Shown here one piece after another: positions 18,130 through 26,166 of a DNA stretch of 64,000 nucleotides (positions are counted from its first letter, which is position 1; each line of letters starts with the position of its first letter). A program made the position numbers and the translations under genes. Location of the stretch: contig NZ_JACCFJ010000001.1 in assembly GCF_013410345.1 (NCBI RefSeq), positions 4,945,001 to 5,009,000 of the forward strand. The letters run 5' to 3'. Source of the DNA: Saccharopolyspora hordei. GTDB lineage: Bacteria > Actinomycetota > Actinomycetes > Mycobacteriales > Pseudonocardiaceae. The notes under the pieces are model-generated. The model saw only the letters and a program-made list of their open reading frames with translations. It did no database searches and was not told the DNA's origin.

Positions 18130-18248
18130 GTCGCCACCCTAGGCCCAGGACCGCTCGCGCGGTCCGGGATCCCGCCGCGTCCCACCGAGTGGACGCCGCG
18201 ACCACGCGGGGGTTCGCGCCGCGCATCCGGCGGCTTAGGGTGCGCGGC

Positions 18249-18995
18249 ATGGACCTGGAGCTCTCCGGACGTTGCTTCATCGTCACCGGCGCCAGCAAAG
18301 GCCTCGGCTTCGCCACCGCCCGCGCGCTGGTCGACGAGGGAGCGCACGTCGTCGTCTCGTCCTCCTCGGAGGACAACACCGCCGCTGCCGTCGCCGAGCT
18401 CGGCGAGCGGGCCCGCGGGCTCGCCGCCGACCTCACCGACCCCGCCACGCCCCGCCGGCTGATCGCGTTCGCGCGGGAGCAGTTCGGGCGGCTCGACGGG
18501 CTGTTCGTCAGCCACGGCGGGCCGCCCGCCGGGATGCCGAGCGGGCTGGACGACGAGACGCTGCGCCGCGGGCTGGAGATCGCGACCATCGCGCCCGTCC
18601 GCATCGCCCGCGAGGTCGCCGCGGAGCTCGGTGACGGCGGCTCCGTCGTCGTGCTGACCTCGACCTCGGGCGCGGAGCCGCTCACCGGGCTGGCCAGCTC
18701 GAACGTCGCGCGCCCCGCCACGCAGGGCTTCGTCAAGGACCTGGCGAACGAGGTGGGTCCGCGGGGCGTGCGGGTCAACGCCCTGCTGCCCGGCCGCTTC
18801 GACACCGAGCGGGCCCGCGAGATCGCGGCGGCCGACCCGGGCGCGCAGGAGGCCGCCGAGCAGGCGGCCGCGCTGCGCCGCTCCGGCGACCCGGCCGAGC
18901 TCGCGGCGGTCGCGGCGTTCCTGCTCTCGCCCAAGGCGTCCTACGTCACCGGAGCCGCCTGGACCGTCGACGGCGGCCGCCGCGCCGAGATGTGA
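18249..18995 (+). CDS. SDR-family oxidoreductase with an altered catalytic tetrad
   Basis: 248 residues from ATG 18249. The NAD(P)-binding motif TGASKGLG lies near residue 13 and the C-terminal YVTGAAWTVDGG is typical of FabG-like reductases. The catalytic Ser is present (LTSTSG), but where YxxxK is expected the sequence reads SSNVARPATQGFVK, so both the tyrosine and the following lysine are missing. A subgroup of SDRs has this SNVxR pattern; whether they are active dehydrogenases is unclear to me. The substrate is unknown. A strong terminator follows at 19027. Confidence 0.85.
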   Translation: MDLELSGRCFIVTGASKGLGFATARALVDEGAHVVVSSSSEDNTAAAVAELGERARGLAADLTDPATPRRLIAFAREQFGRLDGLFVSHGGPPAGMPSGLDDETLRRGLEIATIAPVRIAREVAAELGDGGSVVVLTSTSGAEPLTGLASSNVARPATQGFVKDLANEVGPRGVRVNALLPGRFDTERAREIAAADPGAQEAAEQAAALRRSGDPAELAAVAAFLLSPKASYVTGAAWTVDGGRRAEM

Positions 18996-19026
18996 CGCTG
19001 ACGAAGAGTGACCTTCTCGAAGTGAT

Positions 19027-19063
19027 GGGCACCTCCCGCCAACCCGGTCGGTGGGAGGTGCCC
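19027..19063. terminator. Bidirectional terminator between convergent genes
   Basis: Arms GGGCACCTCCCGCC (19027-19040) and GGTGGGAGGTGCCC (19050-19063) form a 14-bp stem with one G-T wobble around a nine-base loop. It lies between the SDR gene (plus) and the DUF4326 gene (minus), so it can end both transcripts. Confidence 0.75.
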
Positions 19064-19097
19064 GGCACGCTTCACCTGATCAAGTGCAACGCCTCGC

Positions 19098-19544
19098 TCA
19101 GCCCGCACGCCTGGCGAGGACGTCGGCGTGGCAGGGCTTCGGGGCGCACCAGCAGCCCAGCGCCCGGCCGGACAGTTCGCCCTCGCGGAGCTTGCGCAGC
19201 AGCGCGGGCTGCTCGTCGAGCCACTGCTCGTAGTGCCGCACCATCGCCTCGCGGTCGACCTTGGCCTCCTTGAGGAACGGGCTGGCGAACTCCGACTCCG
19301 GCCAGGAGTGCCGCGGCCCGGCGTGCCCGACGTAGGTCAGCAGGCCCTTCTCCTGCAACCACGGCACCAGGTGCTTGTGCGGGCCGCCCTTGCGGACGTT
19401 GACCACGACCGTGTGGCCGTCGAGCACGGCGTCGGCCAGCTCCCGCTCGTCGTCGCTCCAGCAGCTCGCTTCGTCCGGCAGCACCGGCACCACCTCCGCA
19501 GCCCAGGGTGCCGCCGCGTCACCCGCCCGACAACGCCGGCTCAC
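19098..19544 (-). CDS. DUF4326 domain protein
   Basis: 148 residues if the GTG at 19544 is used; the N-terminal 17 residues are doubtful and a GTG at 19493 is the alternative. The core matches DUF4326 as I remember it: VVNVRKGGPHKHLVPWLQEKG, HSWPESEFASPF, and the cysteine-rich end GCWCAPKPCHADVLA. The cysteines suggest metal binding or redox chemistry, but no function is established. It lies 15 bases after npdG on the same strand and is probably cotranscribed with it. Confidence 0.75.
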   Translation of the reverse strand: MSRRCRAGDAAAPWAAEVVPVLPDEASCWSDDERELADAVLDGHTVVVNVRKGGPHKHLVPWLQEKGLLTYVGHAGPRHSWPESEFASPFLKEAKVDREAMVRHYEQWLDEQPALLRKLREGELSGRALGCWCAPKPCHADVLARRAG

Positions 19545-19559
19545 CCGGAGGGTGCGAGC

Positions 19560-20225
19560 TCAGACGTCGGTGATGCGCAGGCCCGCGTGGGCCTTGTACC
19601 GGCGGTTGATCGCGATGAGGTTCGCGGTGAACGCCTCCACCTGGTGGGCGTTGCGCAGGCGGCCGCCGTAGACACCGCGCACCCCGGGGATCGTGTCGGC
19701 CAGCGCGCGCACCACGTCGGTGGCCTCGCGGTCGTCGCCGAGCACCAGGACGTCCAGGTCCACGTGGCTGACGCTCAGGTCGGCCAGCGTCACCGCCGAG
19801 ACGTGGTGGAACGCCGCGGTGACCCGCGAGTCCGGCAGCAGCTGCTCGGCCTGCTGCGCCGCGCTGCCCTCCGGCACCGGCAGCGCGAACGGGCCCTTCT
19901 TGTCGAAGCCCAGCGGGTTCACGCAGTCCACCACGATCTTGCCGGCCAGCTGCGGGGCCAGCGCCTGGAGCGTCTCCGCGTGGCCCTCCCACGGCAGCGC
20001 CGCGATCACGATGTCGGCGGCCGCCGCGCAGCCCGCGTTGTCCTGGCCGGTGACGTCCCCACCCGCCACCTCGACGATCTCCTTCGCCGCCTGCTGGGCG
20101 CGTTCGGCGCTGCGCGAGCCGATGACGACCTGGAGACCGGCCTGCGCCCACCGGATCGCCAACCCGCGGCCTTGCGCCCCGGTCCCGCCCAGGACCCCGA
20201 TCGTCATCTCCCGCACGTCCGCCAC
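19560..20225 (-). CDS. npdG: NADPH:F420 oxidoreductase
   Basis: 221 residues. The Rossmann motif TIGVLGGTGAQGRGLA opens the protein, followed by IGSRSAERA, which reads NADP. IAALPWEGH, DCVNPLGFDKKGPF, AFHHVSAV and GGRLRNAHQVEAFTANLIAINR are all NpdG/Fno blocks. It passes hydride between NADPH and the deazaflavin F420 in the cytoplasm, supplying reduced F420 to F420-dependent reductases. GTG 20225 is chosen because AAGGGG sits six bases upstream; GTG 20228 and ATG 20207 are alternatives. DUF4326 follows closely. Its presence shows that the organism uses F420. Confidence 0.92.
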   Translation of the reverse strand: MADVREMTIGVLGGTGAQGRGLAIRWAQAGLQVVIGSRSAERAQQAAKEIVEVAGGDVTGQDNAGCAAAADIVIAALPWEGHAETLQALAPQLAGKIVVDCVNPLGFDKKGPFALPVPEGSAAQQAEQLLPDSRVTAAFHHVSAVTLADLSVSHVDLDVLVLGDDREATDVVRALADTIPGVRGVYGGRLRNAHQVEAFTANLIAINRRYKAHAGLRITDV

Positions 20226-20303
20226 CACTGGCCCCTTCCGTCGTCGTCGACCCCTCTGGGTCCACGATCGACCGCCGCGGCGGAATCCGCCACGGGGTGT
20301 GCG

Positions 20304-21737
20304 TCAAGCCACTTCGAAGACCACCTCGCGGCGGCCCGGGTCGGCCACCACCAACCGCACCCGCACCTGCTGGCCCTCGCCGAGCCCGTCCCCGGTGCAC
20401 CGGGCGATGACCGGCGGGGCGGCCACGAAGACCTCCCCGGCCACGCCGTTGGCCGCGCGCAGCACGGTGGCCGGGAACTCCTCGCCCACCCGGGACACCA
20501 GCGACCACGCCTGCGCCTGGGCGATGCAGGCCCGCTCGACCTGGCCCGCGACGCGGTCGGAGCTGCCCATGGCCGAGGGCAGCTCCGCGAGCGAGTCGAG
20601 CACCCACCCGGGCACCTGCCGGTCCCGCGCCACCGCCAGGCAGACCTCCGTGCTGTAGCGGTCCACCAGACGCCGCAGCGGGGCCGTGACGTGCGCGTAC
20701 GAGGCGCCGATGCCGGCGTGCTCGGCCTTCTCCGGGGCACCGTCGCCGAAGACGGTGTACCCGGCGCCGCGCAGCAGCCGGGTCGCCGCGACGTGCACCG
20801 CGAGCGCTTCCGGCCGGACCGGGTCCAGCCCCGCCAACGCCACCGCGGGCGGGAGGTCGACCGGCCACTCCACGCCGAGCCGGGCCGCCGAGCGGCGCAG
20901 ACCGGCGACCGTCTCCGGCTCCGGGTCCGGCACCGTGCGCAGCACCCCGATGCCCGCGGACAGCATCATCTCCGCCGCGCACATGCCGGTGAGCAGCGAG
21001 ACCTCCGCGTTCCACTCCTCCACCACCAGCCGCGGCCGCAGCACCAGGCGCCAGCCGCCCGTCCCGTCGGACTCCACCTGCTGCTCGGGCAGGCCGAGCT
21101 CGATCGCGCCGCGCCGCACCGCCTGCTCGCGGCGCAGCCGGCCGACGTCGGGCAGCAGCGCGATGGACGGGTGCGGGACGCCCAGTTCGAGCGCCCGCTG
21201 CACGCCCTCGTAGTCCAGCTGCGCCACCGACCGGACCAGCGCGCGGCGGAGGTCGACGCGCTCCGGCAGCCCGTCCGGGTCCAGGTCGATGGTCCACAGC
21301 ACGGCCGGGCGGACCTGGCCCGGCAGCAGGCTCGCGGCGTCCTCGGACAACCGCGTCGGGTGCAGCGGGACGTTGCCGTCCGGGAGGTAGAGGGTCTGGC
21401 CGCGGCGCCGGGCCTCCCCGTCGAGCGCCCCGCCGGGAGGCACGAACGCCGCCACGTCGGCGATGGCGTAGTGGATCCGGTAGCCGCGGCGGCGCCGGCG
21501 GACCAGCACCGCCTGGTCCAGGTCCTTGGCACCCGGTGGGTCGACGGTGACCAGCGGCAGGTCGGTGGCGTCCACCCGGGGCCCGGTGCGGACGGGCTGC
21601 GCCACGGTCTGCTCGACCTCGGCCAGGGCGGCCGACGGGTAGTCCGCGGGCAAGCCCAGCTCGTCGCGGATCGCCGAGAAGTCCTGCGCGGCAGCGGTGA
21701 CCCCGATGCCACCCGGTGGACCCTCCGGCGCCGCCAC
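20304..21737 (-). CDS. RNB-domain ribonuclease (RNase II/R type)
   Basis: 477 residues from GTG 21737, five bases after the stop of the upstream small gene. The catalytic block TVDPPGAKDLDQAV near residue 64 provides the acidic residues that hold magnesium in RNase II/R enzymes. YAIADVAAFVPPGG, RRRGQTLYLPDGNVPLHP and SYAHVTAPLRRLVDRY are further RNB blocks. The N-terminal cold-shock domains and C-terminal S1 domain of classical RNase R are absent or much reduced. It probably trims single-stranded RNA 3' to 5', with a specificity that cannot be read. It belongs to a minus-strand group with the 62-residue gene. Confidence 0.88.
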   Translation of the reverse strand: MAAPEGPPGGIGVTAAAQDFSAIRDELGLPADYPSAALAEVEQTVAQPVRTGPRVDATDLPLVTVDPPGAKDLDQAVLVRRRRRGYRIHYAIADVAAFVPPGGALDGEARRRGQTLYLPDGNVPLHPTRLSEDAASLLPGQVRPAVLWTIDLDPDGLPERVDLRRALVRSVAQLDYEGVQRALELGVPHPSIALLPDVGRLRREQAVRRGAIELGLPEQQVESDGTGGWRLVLRPRLVVEEWNAEVSLLTGMCAAEMMLSAGIGVLRTVPDPEPETVAGLRRSAARLGVEWPVDLPPAVALAGLDPVRPEALAVHVAATRLLRGAGYTVFGDGAPEKAEHAGIGASYAHVTAPLRRLVDRYSTEVCLAVARDRQVPGWVLDSLAELPSAMGSSDRVAGQVERACIAQAQAWSLVSRVGEEFPATVLRAANGVAGEVFVAAPPVIARCTGDGLGEGQQVRVRLVVADPGRREVVFEVA

Positions 21738-21742
21738 GAGGC

Positions 21743-21931
21743 TCAGTCCTCGCCGTCTTTCCAGCGCCGGTCGGCCTCGTCGGCCGCCTTCGTGCGCTCC
21801 TGGGCTATCTCCAGCGCACGGGCTGCGGTCTCCTGGTCCGGGTACGGCCCGAGGCGCTCAGCGGCCCGGCAGCCGGCCTTGGGCTCGACCTGCCGGTGCG
21901 TCAGACAGAAGTACCACCGTCCGCGGGGCAT
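21743..21931 (-). CDS. Small conserved actinobacterial protein
   Basis: 62 residues from ATG 21931: MPRGRWYFCLTHRQVEP, then GPYPDQETAARALE and a charged tail. Similar short proteins with an FCLTH start and a GPYPD centre recur in actinobacteria, as far as I recall, with no known function. The two cysteines (CLTH, GCRAAE) could bind a metal. It lies five bases before the RNB ribonuclease start, so the two are very likely translated from one message. Confidence 0.75.
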   Translation of the reverse strand: MPRGRWYFCLTHRQVEPKAGCRAAERLGPYPDQETAARALEIAQERTKAADEADRRWKDGED

Positions 21932-22022
21932 GCTTCGAGCCTCGCACGAGAGCGCGCACCTGTCACGCGTCGGGCACCGACTCGACCGGGATGTCCGAAC
22001 GCCCCACCGCCCTCGACGGCGG

Positions 22023-22481
22023 TCACCACGCCGGCGGGGGCGGCGCGGCCGGGGTCGGGTGCGGACCGTCCGGGCCCTGCCGCGGGATCGGGTCCAGGCA
22101 CGACACCAGCACCTGGTGGGACTCCGGGTGCTCGACCCGGCGCCCGTCGCGCATCCGGTACTCCAGCTCGCCGTCGTCGCCGACCTCCACGGTGCACCCG
22201 ACCTCGGCCAGCTGGTCGTCGTCGAGGTCCACCAACCGCTCGTGACGGGACGGCACGACCCGGTAGACCGGCCACTCCAGGTGCCCGAACGCCTGGTGGA
22301 ACTCGGCGAGCAGGTGGCTCATCTGCTGCTGCCACGGCAACGGCATGGCCTCGGCCAACGACCGCGGCAGCACCGCGTAGCCGGCGCTCACCCCCGGGCG
22401 CGGCTGGGAGAGGTAGTCGCCCAGCGGCGTGCTCGACGCGGGCGGACCGGACGGCCGCGGGATCGGGTCTGGCGTGAACAT
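22023..22481 (-). CDS. Hypothetical protein downstream of the secretion-like operon
   Basis: 152 residues from ATG 22481, preferred over an upstream in-frame ATG because GGAAAGG lies ten bases upstream and the earlier residues look noncoding. The N- and C-termini are proline-rich. The centre (PLPWQQQMSHLLAEFHQAFG, LEWPVYRVVPSRHERLVDLDDDQLAEVGC) is a compact soluble domain I do not recognise. No signal peptide or membrane segment. It is 114 bases downstream of the NlpC/P60 gene on the same strand and could be the last gene of that operon or independent. Confidence 0.65.
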   Translation of the reverse strand: MFTPDPIPRPSGPPASSTPLGDYLSQPRPGVSAGYAVLPRSLAEAMPLPWQQQMSHLLAEFHQAFGHLEWPVYRVVPSRHERLVDLDDDQLAEVGCTVEVGDDGELEYRMRDGRRVEHPESHQVLVSCLDPIPRQGPDGPHPTPAAPPPPAW

Positions 22482-22595
22482 CGTGCACCCTTTCCGAGCA
22501 GTCGCGCGGACGCGGGCGGGCGGCAGCCCGGCCCGCTCCCCGAGGTCTTCGGGGCCCACGCGCTCTCAACGTCAGCAGGCCGCCGCCATTCTTAC

Positions 22596-23609
22596 CTAAC
22601 CCTGGGCACCGGCGGCAGGAGTCGCGGCCTGCTGGGGCGGCGTGTCGGCGGCCGGGCGGACCACCGTGGGCAGCAGCTCACCGCCGTCCCACAGCTGTTC
22701 GACCTCGACCGCTTCGCCCGGCTGCGGCGCGTGCAGCACCTTCTGGTCCCCCAGGTACAGCGCCACGTGGTGGATGCCGTGCGGGTCCCGTCCGTGCCCC
22801 CAGAAGACGAGGTCACCGGGCTGCGCCTGGTTCAGCGGCACGTGCATGCCGCCCTGGAAGTACTGCGTCTGCGAGTACTTCGGGATCTCCACCCCGGCGG
22901 CCCGCCACGCCTGCTGGGTCAGGCCGGAGCAGTCGAAGGCGTTCGGCCCGGCCGCGCCCCACACGTACGGCTTGCCCAGCTGCGCCTGCGCGAACCGGAT
23001 CGCCTGCTCGGCCAGCACGCCCGCGCTCGGCAGCTCCTCGCAGCCGCTGAAGCCCGCGACGTCGCCCTCCACGCTCACCAGGTGCGCGGCCATCGGCTCC
23101 CACCGGTGGTAGCGCAGCGGGAACGCCGAGCGCTCGACCTTCTGCGCGGCGGTGCCGGGACGCATCTCCTCCCAGCCGGGCACCTGGAGCAGCACGTCGT
23201 AGAACTTGTTGATCGCGTAGTCGACGTCGGTGATCTGCTGCGGGCTCCCCCAGCCCATGGAGGGCCGCATCTGGAAGACGCCCAGCGAGTCCCGGTCACC
23301 GTGCCGGACGTTGGCCAGGTTCGACTCGGTCTTGCCCGCCTGGATGGCGATCTGCCAGGCCCGCGGCGGCAGCCCGCGCTGCTGGCCGATCTCGATGATG
23401 CGCTTGACGATGCCGAGGGACTCGTCGGACAGCGTCGCGGCGTCGCGCGCGCCGCGCTCCGCGCCGTCGCCCCACGGCCCGAGGCCCGCGCTGCAGGCGG
23501 ACCAGCCCGCGCGCCCGCCGCCCCCGGACAGCAGCGCGGTCACCGCGCCGACGCCGACCAGACCTGCGAAACCCGCGAGCACGACGAACGCCACCACGAG
23601 CTTGCGCAT
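22596..23609 (-). CDS. Membrane-anchored lytic transglycosylase-like / NlpC-P60 peptidoglycan hydrolase
   Basis: 337 residues. One N-terminal membrane segment (residues 4-28) is followed by a lysozyme/transglycosylase-like region (about 65-175: QIAIQAGKTESNLANV, SLGVFQMRPSMGWG) and an NlpC/P60 domain (about 195-315) with nucleophile Cys in AFDCSGLTQQAW and His in GIHHVALYLG. It should cut glycan strands and stem peptides outside the membrane. Two-domain wall hydrolases of this kind serve as VirB1-like proteins in Gram-positive conjugation machines. It starts one base after the upstream gene ends, within the secretion-like operon. Confidence 0.88.
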   Translation of the reverse strand: MRKLVVAFVVLAGFAGLVGVGAVTALLSGGGGRAGWSACSAGLGPWGDGAERGARDAATLSDESLGIVKRIIEIGQQRGLPPRAWQIAIQAGKTESNLANVRHGDRDSLGVFQMRPSMGWGSPQQITDVDYAINKFYDVLLQVPGWEEMRPGTAAQKVERSAFPLRYHRWEPMAAHLVSVEGDVAGFSGCEELPSAGVLAEQAIRFAQAQLGKPYVWGAAGPNAFDCSGLTQQAWRAAGVEIPKYSQTQYFQGGMHVPLNQAQPGDLVFWGHGRDPHGIHHVALYLGDQKVLHAPQPGEAVEVEQLWDGGELLPTVVRPAADTPPQQAATPAAGAQG

Positions 23610-23610
23610 G

Positions 23611-24189
23611 TCAGCCCTCCTTGTCGTACTGCGCCACGCGCCAGCCGGCCTCGGTGCGGACCACGGTCACCTGGAGCACGCCGATGTCGGTGGGCAGGCG
23701 CACCACCATCGCGCCCTCGGTCGCGCTGATCGCGGTGGCCGCGCCGGTGATCACGTTGCCCGCGTTGGCCGGGTCCACCGAGGCCATCTCGGTGAGGAAC
23801 TCGTCGGTGGTGACCGGACGGAGCTTCGCCAGCCACTGCTGCTGGTCCACGCCGACGGGGTGGTCCACCCACGCCTTGCCCCACTCCTCGACGACGGCCA
23901 GCCCGGCCGGGTCGGGGGCGGTCTGCGGCGGCGGCTCCGCGGGCACCGAGATCGTCGGCGGCGCCGGGGTGCGGGTCGGCACGACGGCGGAGTGCGCGGG
24001 CGGCTCGCTCGTGGTGGCCGGCTCGGCCAGGTCCTGGCGCGGCGGTGGTTCGGGCAGCAGGAAGCCGATCAGCGTCGCCACGCCGGCGAGCACGACCGCC
24101 GCCGCGGCCAGGTGCTTGGGCGACCGCAGCGGCCAGCCCCACAACCTGCGGTACACCGCGGCGCGTCCGCGGTGCGTCCGGATGGGCAT
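23611..24189 (-). CDS. Single-pass membrane protein, VirB8/TcpC-like candidate
   Basis: 192 residues. A basic cytoplasmic start (MPIRTHRGRAAVYRRLWGW), one membrane helix at about 27-46, a proline-rich linker to about residue 95, then a compact outer domain (VVEEWGKAWVDHPVGV ... GVLQVTVVRTEAGWRVAQYD). That layout, and the helix-then-sheet order of the outer domain, fit the NTF2-like fold of VirB8 and TcpC. The family call is inference from layout and operon position, not from a signature. Confidence 0.6.
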   Translation of the reverse strand: MPIRTHRGRAAVYRRLWGWPLRSPKHLAAAAVVLAGVATLIGFLLPEPPPRQDLAEPATTSEPPAHSAVVPTRTPAPPTISVPAEPPPQTAPDPAGLAVVEEWGKAWVDHPVGVDQQQWLAKLRPVTTDEFLTEMASVDPANAGNVITGAATAISATEGAMVVRLPTDIGVLQVTVVRTEAGWRVAQYDKEG

Positions 24190-24261
24190 CAGGCCCCTCC
24201 CTTCCGCCTGCCCTCGGCGCGACGCCGCGAGCCCTCACCCCGCGCCCGAACGATCATCCCC

Positions 24262-26166
24262 TCAGCCATCGGCCACTTCCAGACCTCGCGACGGGCGGTA
24301 GATCACGTAGACCGGGCGTCCGGCCACGACCTCCATCTCGGCGCGGCGCGGCCCCGTGGCCTCCGGCGGTCCGGGGACCGGCGAACCGGTGACGCGGGAC
24401 GGGACCACCACCGGGTCCTCGTCGACGCCGTCCCACTTGGCGTCGGCCACCGGGTTGGTGTCCACGACCCGGCTCGTGCCGCGGGCCTCCGGCAGCGCGG
24501 TGATGCCGCCCGGTCGGCGCGGCTGCGTCCCGCCGGGCAGCGCGGCGGCCCCGCCGCCCACCGCGGGCACCTCGCGGTCCAACCGCGTCGCGGTGGCCGA
24601 GACCGATTGGTGCTGGGCCTCCGGGCGGCTGCGCCGCCGCTCCTGCGACGACTCGGCGAACTCCGCGTCGGGGTCCATGCCCCGCGCCCGCTCCCAGAAG
24701 CTGGTGGTGTCGTCGTCCTCCGGCCGGCCCCGCCGGAACCGGGAGAAGATCCCCTGCGGTGCGCGCGGCACCGCGCGGCCGACGGTGCCCACCGACAGCT
24801 CGACCATCTGCGTCATCCGGCGGAACGGCTTGGCCACCAGCAGGAACACCGCCGTGACCAGCGCGGCCAGCAGGATCTGCACCAGCGGGTCGAACCCGCG
24901 CGCCGGGTCGAAGATCCAGGTCAGGATCAGGGTGTGCAGCCCGGCCATGGCCGCGATCATCACCACGTTGAGCACCGCCGCGCCGGCGACCCGGCCGATG
25001 GTGCGCAGCACCTGGTGGTAGATCAGCGCGACCAGGCCGATCAGCGGCCCGGCCAGGATGAGCACCCGCAGCAGCACCTGCGCGAGCAGGATGGTGGCCT
25101 TGGCCAGCAGCTGGAACGTGGTGTAGGCGAGGGCCTGCACGCTGGCCAGCACCCCGGCGCCGACCCGGCTGCCGTCCACGCCCTGGAAGTGCCCGTAGGC
25201 GCTGGTGCCGCTGAGCCGAGCGGCGATGTCCTCGAACGCCTGCTTCTTCGGCTCCGCCGACCCGGCGTCGGCGCCGGCGGCCACCTCCTGCCGGGTCCAC
25301 GCCTGGGCGCGCAGCAGGTCGCGGCCCATCTCCCGCGCCTGCTGCGAGTCGGGGTCACCGAACTCGCCGCGCAGCCAGTTGCGGTAGACGACCTGGTCGT
25401 GCAGCAGCGTCGGCAGCGCGTGCCGCTCGTCGACGCCCACCTCCTGCAGGAACCCGGCCTGCACCGCCGAGGTGCCGGTGATCAGCACGTCGTCGAGCGC
25501 GTGCGTGTACACCAGCGGGGTCAGGTAGGTCGCGGAGGCGAACCAGAGCCCGGCCAGCGCCCACATGCCGCGCTTGCCGATGGACGCCAGGTCACCGGTC
25601 CAGATGTAGCGGAACAGCACGATGGCCAGCACCAGCGCGACCAGCCCGAACCACGGGGTGAACACGCTGTCGTAGAGCGCGACCGTGCCGGTCGCCACCA
25701 GCTCGTCCAGCGGTTCGAGCAGGTTGCCGTTGAGCAGCGCGTAGTGCAGGCCGTTGGTGGCGCCGACGAGGTTCTTGGCGACGTTGAACAGCTCGTTGCC
25801 CACCCAGGTGTCGACCGTGGCGTTCGGGTTGGTCACGCCCTGCGGGCCGCAGCCCAGGTCGTAGGTGTGCCAGACCAGCCCGGCGTAGCCGACCTCGTGG
25901 TAGGCGCTGCCGGGATAGCCCCTGCTCAGCGACCCGGGGTCCAGCGCGCCGACCATGCCGGCGCCGGGCCGCTCCGGGTTCGGGGCCTCCTTGCAGCTGA
26001 ACGGCTGGCCGAAGGCCGGGGCACCGACCAGCGCCTGGACGGCGAGGATCCCGGCGACCACCGCGAGGGCGCGGCGCTTGGCGCCGTCACGCCCCCGCCG
26101 GCGCCGCCGCAGCAGCACCGCACCGATCACCGCGGCCAGCGCGACCGCCAGCAGCGCGCCGGTCAC
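24262..26166 (-). CDS. Polytopic membrane protein, VirB6/TrbL-like secretion channel candidate
   Basis: 634 residues from GTG 26166, overlapping the VirB4-like stop by four bases. Membrane segments lie near residues 3-18, 36-52, 170-190, 200-220, and a cluster of four or more between about 330 and 465. The large loop at about 55-165 has cysteines (FSCKEAP, LGCGPQG) and is probably outside. The C-terminal 160 residues are soluble, charged and cytoplasmic. Size, layout and place beside VirB4 fit the inner-membrane channel protein of a type IV secretion system. There is no diagnostic motif, so the call rests on context. Confidence 0.7.
   Translation of the reverse strand: MTGALLAVALAAVIGAVLLRRRRRGRDGAKRRALAVVAGILAVQALVGAPAFGQPFSCKEAPNPERPGAGMVGALDPGSLSRGYPGSAYHEVGYAGLVWHTYDLGCGPQGVTNPNATVDTWVGNELFNVAKNLVGATNGLHYALLNGNLLEPLDELVATGTVALYDSVFTPWFGLVALVLAIVLFRYIWTGDLASIGKRGMWALAGLWFASATYLTPLVYTHALDDVLITGTSAVQAGFLQEVGVDERHALPTLLHDQVVYRNWLRGEFGDPDSQQAREMGRDLLRAQAWTRQEVAAGADAGSAEPKKQAFEDIAARLSGTSAYGHFQGVDGSRVGAGVLASVQALAYTTFQLLAKATILLAQVLLRVLILAGPLIGLVALIYHQVLRTIGRVAGAAVLNVVMIAAMAGLHTLILTWIFDPARGFDPLVQILLAALVTAVFLLVAKPFRRMTQMVELSVGTVGRAVPRAPQGIFSRFRRGRPEDDDTTSFWERARGMDPDAEFAESSQERRRSRPEAQHQSVSATATRLDREVPAVGGGAAALPGGTQPRRPGGITALPEARGTSRVVDTNPVADAKWDGVDEDPVVVPSRVTGSPVPGPPEATGPRRAEMEVVAGRPVYVIYRPSRGLEVADG

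Noticed and set aside
19128..23729. Plus-strand open frame of 1533 codons
   Set aside because: Spans several well-supported minus-strand genes (npdG, RNB nuclease, NlpC/P60); high G+C makes long antisense frames common.
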